Assembly (NCBI GenBank): GCA_014730295.1
Contig: WJIN01000151.1
Span: 1-6,327, forward strand
DNA: 6,327 bases
DNA from: Promethearchaeota archaeon
GTDB taxonomy: Archaea; Asgardarchaeota; Lokiarchaeia; Sigynarchaeales; SOKP01
Direction: 5' to 3'
In this document: in pieces, positions 1-5,709 of the stretch
Position numbering within the stretch: the first letter of the stretch is position 1
Layout of the letters: the number at the start of each line of letters is the position of its first letter
Notes under the pieces: generated by a model
What the model was told of the DNA's origin: nothing
What the model saw: the letters and a program-made list of their open reading frames with translations, nothing else
Databases searched by the model: none
Made by a program: the position numbers and the translations under genes

Positions 1-303
1 AAGTATAAACAATATGAAAAAGAAAATTCCCAAAAAATAGGTGTTGGATTCGGTGGAACACATTACGCACCTCAGTTTCAACGATTAATAAATGACAATA
101 ATATAGCAGTATCCTTTATTTGTCCAAAATATTTTATTCGAAGTTTAAATGAGGATTTAATTGAACAAATATTAAATAACAATCTAGAGAAGATAGATTA
201 CTTCATTCTTGACTGGTCGGGGTTAAATTCTGCTGATAAAGATCATCTACTTCCATTATTAGAGAAATTTGACATTCCAACCAAAAAGATTAAAGATTTT
301 TAA
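1..303 (+). CDS. dtdA: D-aminoacyl-tRNA deacylase, archaeal DtdA/DTD2 type (3' end only)
   Basis: This is the last 100 codons of a gene that begins before the window; frame 1 is open from base 1 to TAA at 301-303. The enzyme hydrolyses D-amino acids from mischarged tRNAs in the cytoplasm, a translation quality-control step. The sequence shows the family's glycine-rich signature GVGFGGTHYAPQF at in-window residues 14-26, and near the C-terminus FILDWSGL, matching the family's usual IDWKGL segment. The end of the protein (LLEKFDIPTKKIKDF) is at the normal place, so the 3' end looks complete. The gene converges on the minus-strand gene that stops at 335, leaving only 31 A/T-rich bases between them. 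Family assignment is from motif memory; the missing N-terminal part cannot be judged. I see no sign of decay. Confidence 0.85.
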   Translation, partial: KYKQYEKENSQKIGVGFGGTHYAPQFQRLINDNNIAVSFICPKYFIRSLNEDLIEQILNNNLEKIDYFILDWSGLNSADKDHLLPLLEKFDIPTKKIKDF

Positions 304-334
304 GGTTATATAAAATCTTAATTTCCTTTAAGCG

Positions 335-1198
335 TTAGGAATCCAAATTTTGATAGTATTTTAGTAAATTTTGAAAAACATAATTTGTAGCAGAGAATCC
401 TTGAGTAGCCGACCTTGAAAGTACTTTTTCGAGAAATTCCCTGTTTTTGATATCTTGACCTGGCGTTATATTTAATTCTCTGATATTATAAAAGCTTCTC
501 CATAAGTTCGTTGGCCATACGATTAATGGACTTAGATATTGATTGTATTTCTCTTGTCCTTTATCACTTAATACCAATTCATTTTTAATTTCATAAAGAG
601 TTAAATCATCTTTCTTAATTATTCTAATCAATCCATCCTTTTCGATCTCATTTAATACATTTTGAATCATTGATAATTCAAGTTTTTGATTTCCGAAAAT
701 TTTATTCATATTTTCCAGTATTCTCTTATCTTTTTGAGGTTGTAATTTGATTAATGAGTAATTTCTAGCAATTACATTATATTTTAAGGGAACTGTTTCA
801 TGATCTAATTTATTGTATTGTATTAGGTTGCCCAATATTTCTTTAGCTATTATATATTTAATAATAAGCTGATCCTGTTCCGAAAATTCGTTTTTAAAAA
901 GCTCGGAATTAAAATATGATCCGTAAATAGTTTTTAAAAGAGTTTTAATCGCATGAAATCCATCAGCAAGGGCTTGAATCGCTATATTTAATATTTCTAT
1001 TCGATATTTATTATCATTGATAAATTTACTTTTATCTATAGGAATTGTCCTTATTAGATAGGGTTCAATATTGGTATTTTGTAAATAATCATCCCATTTT
1101 TGTTTCAATCGGAAGGATTGAGTCTTAGCGATGCTCGAGAGTTTAGCTACTATATCTGTGAGTCTAATAAGAAATTCTTTCTCATTTAATTCTGTCAT
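335..1198 (-). CDS. Uncharacterised protein with probable winged-helix segment
   Basis: A 287-residue soluble protein that I do not recognise as a named family. Residues 1-35 and 64-128 are predicted mostly helical from their hydrophobic spacing, with no membrane segment or signal peptide. Residues about 157-221 look like a winged helix: helices around EKIDGL-type positions (IQNVLNEIEKDGL, 178-190), a beta pair (IRIIKKDD to LYEIKNELVL), then SDKGQEKYNQYL, which resembles the LTxKGxxYL end of many archaeal wHTH domains. The C-terminal 65 residues contain two Trp and several aromatic residues. A regulatory or nucleic-acid-binding role is only an inference. The ATG at 1198 is preceded by AAGGAAG (sense strand) eight bases upstream, a weak Shine-Dalgarno-like match, and by a TATA-like box at 1240-1250. 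It lies 113 bases downstream of the aminotransferase gene on the same strand, so it probably has its own promoter. Confidence 0.75.
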   Translation of the reverse strand: MTELNEKEFLIRLTDIVAKLSSIAKTQSFRLKQKWDDYLQNTNIEPYLIRTIPIDKSKFINDNKYRIEILNIAIQALADGFHAIKTLLKTIYGSYFNSELFKNEFSEQDQLIIKYIIAKEILGNLIQYNKLDHETVPLKYNVIARNYSLIKLQPQKDKRILENMNKIFGNQKLELSMIQNVLNEIEKDGLIRIIKKDDLTLYEIKNELVLSDKGQEKYNQYLSPLIVWPTNLWRSFYNIRELNITPGQDIKNREFLEKVLSRSATQGFSATNYVFQNLLKYYQNLDS

Positions 1199-1206
1199 TG
1201 ATTTTA

Positions 1207-1213
1207 CTTCCTT
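1207..1213 (-). promoter_or_regulatory. Possible ribosome binding site for the 287-residue gene
   Basis: On the minus strand this reads AAGGAAG, ending eight bases before the ATG at 1198. It is only a partial match to the archaeal anti-Shine-Dalgarno sequence, but it is the only such purine-rich stretch I found ahead of a start codon in this window. It supports the choice of ATG 1198 as start. Confidence 0.35.
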
Positions 1214-1239
1214 GTTTAGTAAAAATAATTTGGTTATCT

Positions 1240-1250
1240 ATTATATTAAT
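1240..1250 (-). promoter_or_regulatory. TATA-like box upstream of the 287-residue gene
   Basis: On the minus strand the sequence is close to ATTAATATAA, an archaeal TATA-like stretch about 42-52 bases before the start codon. A transcript start about 25 bases downstream would leave a leader long enough to hold the purine-rich AAGGAAG. The region is A/T-rich throughout, so the match is weak evidence on its own. Confidence 0.3.
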
Positions 1251-1311
1251 AATGTTCAATCTATTAAAGTTTCAATTTTTCTAAATTCAAAACAAAATCC
1301 CGTTTTAGTAA

Positions 1312-2523
1312 TCATAATTGTTGTATAATCTTTATAATCTTATCAACTTGCTGGTTGTTAATAACTAACGGAGGTAATAGCCGTAGAGTTGTTAATCCAG
1401 CATTTAATAATAATAGGTTCATTTCCTGGGCTTTATTTAATAATTTTTTAATTTTAATACGATAATCTATTCCAATCATTAATCCCAATCCCCTAACATC
1501 TCTGATGTGTTTATTTTCATCCTCGGCAAGCCTAATAAAAGCACTAATTAGCTTTTTACCTTGCTTTTCAGAATTCTGTACTAAATTTTCAGATTTTATA
1601 ATATCAATTACAGCATTAGCCGCACAACATACCAAAGGGTTTCCTCCAAATGTGGTGTTGTGCTCCCCTATCATCATTTTATTGTATAATTCCGAAGAGG
1701 CTATTGTAGCTCCCATAGGTAAGCCCCCTGCAATTCCTTTTGCCATACATATTACATCTGGAACAATATTATAGTGTTCATATGCAAACATCTTACCTGT
1801 CCTTCCAAATCCCGTTTGCACCTCATCATCAACAAGAATAAGATCATTATTTTCGCATAACTCTCTCAACTCTTTAATAAAGCTCTCAGACGCGGGATAT
1901 ACACCGCCCTCTCCTTGAATCAGCTCAATAAAGATTGCAACTGTATTTTCATTAACTAACTCTTTTACGGATTCGATATCGTCAAAAGAAGCCCATCTGA
2001 CGTGAGGAGAGAGCCATGAAATAAATGCTTTTCGATACTTCATAGTATAAGTTAGAGCAAGTGATCCTAAAGATCTACCGTGAAAAGATCTTTTAAAAGC
2101 TATTATCTCGGGATTTTTAATATCTCGATTAGCAGCGAGAACTAATTTAATAGCTGCTTCTACTGATTCTGTACCACTATTTGAGAGAAAAGTTTGTGAT
2201 AGGGATTTCGGGGTAATTTCAGCAAGTTTTTTTAATAATTTATATCTTTCCTCAACGGGATAGCCTTGCGGAACTAGTAGTAATTCTTCGACTTGTTTAT
2301 GAATTTTCTCAATGTATTTTGGATGAGAATAGCCGATGTTCATCACCCCATGGCCCCCTACACAGTCTAAATACTCATTACCATTGATGTCGTATAATAA
2401 AGCTCCTTTTCCTCTACTAAAAAGAATATCCTTTTTAGGAAATAATTTTGAATTATAAAAACTTTCTTCTTCAATAATTTTTTGATAATTTTTTGTCATT
2501 TCATTTAATAACCGCTTTTCCAT
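1312..2523 (-). CDS. lysJ: Class III PLP aminotransferase, LysJ/ArgD type
   Basis: A 403-residue fold-type I PLP enzyme, the normal length for acetylornithine or LysW-aminoadipate-semialdehyde aminotransferases, which move an amino group from glutamate to the carrier- or acetyl-protected semialdehyde in arginine or lysine synthesis. Visible motifs: YLDCVGGHGVMNIGYSHP (51-68), the phosphate-binding NSGTE (115-119), FHG (147-149), GEGGV (204-208), DDEVQTGFGRTGK (232-244, with D233 the probable pyridine-nitrogen Asp), the Schiff-base lysine K262 in MAKGIAGGLPMG, TTFGGNP (290-296), and R381 in LRLLPPL for the substrate carboxylate. The DCVGG..GV.N.G and VPQ (84-86) segments recall Thermus LysJ more than bacterial ArgD, so LysJ, possibly bifunctional, is preferred; ArgD cannot be excluded. 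One departure is L201 where the family usually has Pro (EPIQGEGG). No lys or arg partner genes lie nearby. ATG 2523 faces the SIS gene across 76 bases. Confidence 0.88.
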   Translation of the reverse strand: MEKRLLNEMTKNYQKIIEEESFYNSKLFPKKDILFSRGKGALLYDINGNEYLDCVGGHGVMNIGYSHPKYIEKIHKQVEELLLVPQGYPVEERYKLLKKLAEITPKSLSQTFLSNSGTESVEAAIKLVLAANRDIKNPEIIAFKRSFHGRSLGSLALTYTMKYRKAFISWLSPHVRWASFDDIESVKELVNENTVAIFIELIQGEGGVYPASESFIKELRELCENNDLILVDDEVQTGFGRTGKMFAYEHYNIVPDVICMAKGIAGGLPMGATIASSELYNKMMIGEHNTTFGGNPLVCCAANAVIDIIKSENLVQNSEKQGKKLISAFIRLAEDENKHIRDVRGLGLMIGIDYRIKIKKLLNKAQEMNLLLLNAGLTTLRLLPPLVINNQQVDKIIKIIQQL

Positions 2524-2544
2524 TCAAATATGTTCAATTCAAAA

Positions 2545-2558
2545 TTTATTAAAATAAA
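2545..2558. promoter_or_regulatory. Symmetrical A/T box, probable shared promoter element between divergent genes
   Basis: The sequence TTTATT-AA-AATAAA has two perfect six-base inverted arms around a two-base centre, and lies in the 76-base gap between the divergent aminotransferase and SIS genes. It could act as a TATA element in either direction. It lies 22-35 bases before the aminotransferase ATG, the spacing of a leaderless or near-leaderless archaeal transcript, and 42-55 bases before the SIS-protein ATG, which would give a short leader. No Shine-Dalgarno sequence is visible before either start. The symmetry may be chance in such A/T-rich DNA. Confidence 0.4.
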
Positions 2559-2599
2559 TAACTCTTATTAGTTATGAATTAATGAATAAAATGATTTAA

Positions 2600-3715
2600 A
2601 TGAGTAAGCAATTTTTAGATAAGGAAGTTAATAAATTAGGCATTTTTACGGAAAAGGAGATATATGAAATTCCAGGAAAATTACAAATCCTTATAGAATC
2701 ATATGAGAGTATCGTAGAAATTGCTAGAAATATTATTGATTTCGATACAAAGCATATATATTTGCTTGGAGCAGGAAGTTCATATCATGCAGGATTTGCT
2801 ATTTCTTATATGTTTAATAGAATTTCTAAGATTCCAACTTATTGTGAATATTCGATGGAATTTCAATATTTAATTGAACCAATATTAGACTCAAGAGATT
2901 GTATTATAGCTATATCCCAGAGTGGAGAGACTAAAGACACTATCGAATCAATAAAATTAGCTAAGGATTCAAAAAAATGTCTCACAATAGCAATTACCAA
3001 TAATAGTGAGTCTCAACTGTCTAAATTATGCGATCATAGTATTTTTTTAAATTGTGGCGAAGAAAAAAGTGTGTTAGCTACGAAAACATATATTAACCAA
3101 TTAGCATCATTATCAATCTTAGCATTAGAAATTGCTATAATCAAAAAAAGTATTACAAAAGAAGATTATAATTTAATATGGGATGAATTAAGGCAAATTC
3201 CAACCAAAATTAAGAACACACTACCTAAACTTCACAAATCAATAGAAAAATATTCGAACTATTTTAAATTTGCGGAATTTTGTTTTATTTTAGGAGGAGG
3301 TCCTGATTATGCTACAGCGATGGAAGCTTCATTAAAATTAAAGGAGGGAGCAAGAATATTTGGACAAGCATATTCGACTGCTGAATTTCCTCATGGACCC
3401 ATAACTTTAGCAGATTCAAAAGCATGGATATTGGCAATCATTCCTCATGAAAACGATCAAAGGAAAAAAAATTTGTTAAATCTTTTAGCAAGAATTAAGG
3501 AAAGAAAAGCTACTATATTGGGTGTTTATGAAGGAGATTTATCTGAAGAAATCCCGGAGCAACTAGATTTCGGAATTGTGGTTCCCAATACGATTAACGA
3601 TTTACAACCTCTTGTTATGATTTTAGCGGTGCAATTGTTAACTTTAGAAATCGCTCGAATCAAAGGAATTAATTCTGATTCACCAAAATTCTTAACAAAA
3701 GTTAGCGGTATTTAA
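2600..3715 (+). CDS. Double-SIS sugar-phosphate protein, GlmS isomerase-domain type (probable SIS-type glucosamine-6-phosphate deaminase)
   Basis: A 371-residue cytoplasmic protein matching the isomerase half of glucosamine-6-phosphate synthase; the N-terminal Cys2 glutaminase domain is absent. Residues 19-25 (KEIYEIP) correspond to the GlmS linker. SIS domain 1 has LLGAGSSYHAG (55-65), the sugar-phosphate loop SQSGETKDT (106-114) and LATKTYINQL (159-168). SIS domain 2 has GGGPDYATAMEASLKLKE (232-249), AYSTAEFPHGP (257-267) and the C-terminal K367. By alignment to E. coli GlmS, E242, K246, E249, H265 and K367 match the catalytic Glu481, Lys485, Glu488, His504 and Lys603, so the active site looks intact. 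Without glutaminase, the likely reaction is deamination/isomerisation of glucosamine 6-phosphate (as in Thermococcus GlmD and bacterial NagB-II), or an ammonia-dependent reverse reaction; another aminosugar or fructosamine substrate is possible. An in-frame TAA at 2597-2599 rules out an upstream start. Confidence 0.85.
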   Translation: MSKQFLDKEVNKLGIFTEKEIYEIPGKLQILIESYESIVEIARNIIDFDTKHIYLLGAGSSYHAGFAISYMFNRISKIPTYCEYSMEFQYLIEPILDSRDCIIAISQSGETKDTIESIKLAKDSKKCLTIAITNNSESQLSKLCDHSIFLNCGEEKSVLATKTYINQLASLSILALEIAIIKKSITKEDYNLIWDELRQIPTKIKNTLPKLHKSIEKYSNYFKFAEFCFILGGGPDYATAMEASLKLKEGARIFGQAYSTAEFPHGPITLADSKAWILAIIPHENDQRKKNLLNLLARIKERKATILGVYEGDLSEEIPEQLDFGIVVPNTINDLQPLVMILAVQLLTLEIARIKGINSDSPKFLTKVSGI

Positions 3716-3834
3716 TAAAGGACCAAATTTACTTCAAATACCTATTGCTAAAACTCTGAAATTTTGATAATTTTTAATCTGCATTCTTAAATACATTTTA
3801 AATTATTTCGATTATTAAAACTAGTAGAAAATTG

Positions 3835-3847
3835 TTTTTATTAAAAA
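3835..3847 (+). promoter_or_regulatory. TATA-like box of the VOC gene
   Basis: TTTTTATTAAAAA is centred about 26 bases before the ATG at 3867, the usual TATA-to-start distance in archaea, which suggests a leaderless transcript. No Shine-Dalgarno sequence is present. It sits in the 151-base gap 3716-3866, the longest gene-free stretch in the window, where I otherwise see only A/T-rich sequence. Confidence 0.4.
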
Positions 3848-3866
3848 TCATAAGTGATAATAAAAT

Positions 3867-4247
3867 ATGAAATTGGAACATTTTGCAGTATCATCTAATT
3901 CTATTGAGGATTGCGATGAGTTTTTTCGGAAAATTTTAGGTTTTAAGAAAACTCGTGATTTTCACGTAAATGCTGATCTAATGGAACAATTTTTTGGTGT
4001 CAAAAAAGAACAGCAAATTTTAAGATATGAAAAAAATACTCTCTCAGCTGAAATTTTTATAAATACAGAAGAGAGCTCTATGAGAGATACTTTTACGCAT
4101 GTTTGCTTAATTATTGAGAACCGAGATAAATTAATTGATAAACTCGAAGGTCATGGGTATGATTATGTGAAAGTTCAAAGAGAAGGTAAGGAATCTTATT
4201 ATCTCTTCATAAAGGATAAGTTTGGGAATATTTATGAAATAAAGTAA
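3867..4247 (+). CDS. VOC-superfamily (glyoxalase/bleomycin-resistance fold) metalloprotein
   Basis: A 126-residue protein, typical of single-chain VOC proteins that dimerise. It shows two beta-alpha-beta-beta-beta modules: LEHFAVSSNSIEDCDEFFRKILGF (3-26) opens the first and FTHVCLIIENRDKLIDKLEGHG (76-97) opens the second. The four classic metal-ligand positions are all filled: H5, E62 (in AEIFI), H78 and E124 (in NIYEIK), so a divalent-metal enzyme such as a lactoylglutathione-lyase, epimerase or dioxygenase relative is plausible. The closing FIKDKFGNIYEIK has the usual VOC ending (DPDGNxxEl). The substrate cannot be told. Neighbours give no pathway clue: it stands 151 bases after the SIS gene, with its own apparent promoter, and 85 bases before the GTPase remnant. 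The VOC call is strong; any specific activity would be a guess. Confidence 0.85.
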   Translation: MKLEHFAVSSNSIEDCDEFFRKILGFKKTRDFHVNADLMEQFFGVKKEQQILRYEKNTLSAEIFINTEESSMRDTFTHVCLIIENRDKLIDKLEGHGYDYVKVQREGKESYYLFIKDKFGNIYEIK

Positions 4248-4332
4248 GGTTAATAATTGATATTTATAGTAAATATTTTTAAACCTATATTACCATGTTG
4301 ATTCTTGATTAAAATAATATCTCTTCTTAAGG

Positions 4333-5131
4333 GTGAAAGAGATTCAAAATTCGTTTAAATATAAGATTGTAATGTGTGGAAATGCTACTCCGGATTCTAT
4401 TCCATTTATTGAGACATCATACTTTAGCTTTAAGGACTTCAAAACGATAGGATGCTGTATTAAACCTGTGGAGTGCATAACTTCAAAAGGAGATTCATAT
4501 TTATTTGTAATTTGGCATTTAAATACAAATAGTCACTTTCTGTGTATATTACCTACATTCATAGATGGAGCTTAAGGAATAATTATTTTGTTCGATAAAT
4601 CAAATCCATACGCGTTAAAGCAGCTTGAAAAACAGATTACTATCTTAAAAGAAATTACTGCTAATATTCCTTAGGATTATTATATCATATCTTTCTAATT
4701 TACGTTATAATTCAAATATCCTAGATGAATTTAACGAAATAATAAAACAGAATAAGATGAAAAATGTTTTCAATGTGGATAACCTTAAAGAATTGGATTA
4801 TTTATCAAAGAAGGATTTTTTCAGATATTTAATAAATATAATCCATCCTGAATACGAACATTTCTCCAATTTTTCAATTATATTTCCCGCTGAGGAAGAT
4901 AAGTTTAAATCTTTTTCAGAAACTTATAAAACCGGTCCTATATGTCATAGGAATAATCATTTATGTAATCTCAAGAAGTTTTATTTCAGTAGAGAAAAAG
5001 AATTACTCAAAATAAGAGAACAATTTCTTGAATTAAATGATAAAAAACGTATTTTACCAACAAAATCCTCAGAAAGAATCAAACTTGGAGTAGTTTGTTG
5101 TTCTTGTTATAAGAAACTATTTGAAAAATAG
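4333..5131 (+). pseudogene. Decayed Ras/Rab-like small GTPase with Cys/His-rich C-terminal tail
   Basis: Read as one gene from GTG 4333, this follows a Ras-like GTPase end to end but is interrupted. Segment 1 (80 codons) has YKIVMCG, then TIG of switch I, FVIWHLNTNSHF and CILPTFIDGA, matching KIVxxG, TIG, WDxxGQExF and xxPxFYRGA. TAA at 4573-4575 ends it, but the same frame continues GIIILFDKSNPYALKQLEK, the normal GIxLxFDxSNPxTLxxL strand and helix. Near 4669-4673 (CCTTAGG) a one-base shift moves the frame to RIIISYLSNL, aligned with IILVGNKxDL, then KNVFNVDN at the G5 position, and on to TAA 5129-5131. All nucleotide-binding motifs are lost: GxxxxGKT became GNATPDSI, DxxG became HLNT, NKxD became YLSN. 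Such GTPases are abundant in Asgard archaea. Motif loss plus a stop plus a frameshift argues for a pseudogene; a separately expressed fragment remains possible. Confidence 0.7.
4757..5131 (+). CDS. Surviving 124-residue open frame: GTPase 3' part with zinc-ribbon-like tail
   Basis: This is the longest unbroken part of the GTPase remnant and might still be translated from ATG 4757. Residues 1-30 correspond to the last strand and helix of the GTPase fold. Residues about 60-124 form a tail rich in likely zinc ligands: C63, H64, H68, C70, and C114, C115 and C117 in VVCCSCYKKLF. C114-x-x-C117 forms one half of a zinc ribbon. The other half would be CPIC, but the first position (codon 4934-4936) is GGT, Gly60, one base change from TGT Cys. 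I infer that one ligand has been lost. There is no obvious promoter or Shine-Dalgarno sequence just before 4757, so independent expression is doubtful. Confidence 0.3.
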   Translation: MKNVFNVDNLKELDYLSKKDFFRYLINIIHPEYEHFSNFSIIFPAEEDKFKSFSETYKTGPICHRNNHLCNLKKFYFSREKELLKIREQFLELNDKKRILPTKSSERIKLGVVCCSCYKKLFEK

Positions 5132-5151
5132 AAGATATAAAAATTTAATTT

Positions 5152-5171
5152 GAAAATTTCTCGAATTTTTC
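5152..5171. terminator. Possible weak bidirectional terminator between convergent genes
   Basis: AAAATT (5153-5158) and AATTTT (5164-5169) form six-base inverted arms around a five-base loop, with T runs on both strands. It lies in the 49-base gap between the convergent GTPase remnant and Nudix gene. An all-A/T stem is weak, and archaeal termination depends mainly on T tracts, so the T runs may be the functional part. Confidence 0.3.
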
Positions 5172-5180
5172 TTATGGATT

Positions 5181-5600
5181 TTATTTTATCATCAGAGTTG
5201 CCTTCTTAATAATTTTTAAATGATCAAATGCTAATTTTAGGTTAGCTACTTTATCTATAGCAATCAATTCTAAATCAGCCGCGTCATCTTGAGCTTTCGC
5301 TTTTTCTTTCCCAGTAGCAGGTTCACATAAAAATGCGATACTCACAGTATGCCCCCTTGGGTCGCGTTCAGGTTCAGAAAAGACACCTATAAGTTTTTTG
5401 ACTTTAACTTTTATATTCGTTTCCTCTTTCGACTCTCGTATACACGCTGCTTCTACAGTCTCACCAATGTCAACAAATCCCCCTGGTAATGCATATTCTC
5501 CTTGAAAAGGCGGATTCTTCCGTTTTATTAAAACTATATTATTTGGATCGTATAGAATAACTGCATCAACAGTTAAAAGTGGAGTTTTAGGTCTGGGCAT
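5181..5600 (-). CDS. Nudix hydrolase, probable ADP-ribose pyrophosphatase type
   Basis: A 139-residue single-domain Nudix protein of normal length. The Nudix box GX5EX7REUXEEXGU is clear: G41, E47, R55, E56, E59 and E60, within PGGFVDIGETVEAACIRE (39-56) and SKEET (57-61). The only departure is N62 in place of the late Gly. These acidic residues bind Mg2+ and cleave a nucleoside diphosphate linked to another group. The segment ERDPRGHTVSIAFL (78-91) is typical of archaeal ADP-ribose pyrophosphatases such as Methanocaldococcus MJ1149, and the N-terminal PLLTVDAVI fits the same group, so ADP-ribose or a related nucleotide sugar is the likely substrate. ATG 5600 gives the expected N-terminus; no Shine-Dalgarno is visible. 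The middle of the gene (5281-5520) is about 42% G+C, well above the roughly 25-30% of many neighbouring stretches. It is the only clearly intact gene between two broken ones. Confidence 0.9.
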   Translation of the reverse strand: MPRPKTPLLTVDAVILYDPNNIVLIKRKNPPFQGEYALPGGFVDIGETVEAACIRESKEETNIKVKVKKLIGVFSEPERDPRGHTVSIAFLCEPATGKEKAKAQDDAADLELIAIDKVANLKLAFDHLKIIKKATLMIK

Positions 5601-5709
5601 AATATATGTGAAGGAATTATTTAGATGAAATGAAATTAAATCTGAAATTTTAATAATTAAAACAAGTAAGAAGTAGTATTAAAAAGTTTATATTTAGTGC
5701 TTTAGATTC

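Noticed and set aside
1131..1328. 65-codon open frame on the plus strand
   Set aside because: Mostly antisense to the start of the 287-residue gene; low-complexity translation with no family features.
1505..1774. 89-codon open frame on the plus strand
   Set aside because: Lies wholly antisense inside the aminotransferase, whose catalytic motifs clearly own this stretch.
1252..2538. Nine-base word ATGTTCAAT at 1252-1260 and 2530-2538, upstream of both minus-strand genes (also at 5737-5745)
   Set aside because: Position relative to the two start codons differs (54 versus 7 bases), and the third copy is inside a coding frame, so a shared operator is not supported.
2582..2599. Five-codon upstream frame (ATG AAT AAA ATG ATT TAA) abutting the SIS gene's ATG
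   Set aside because: Could be a regulatory leader peptide, but such tiny frames are expected by chance in A/T-rich DNA and there is no Shine-Dalgarno or conserved pattern.
4672..4674. TAG read as pyrrolysine within the GTPase remnant
   Set aside because: The homologous frame has already shifted at this point, so TAG is out of the reconstructed frame; no pyl genes or insertion element are seen.
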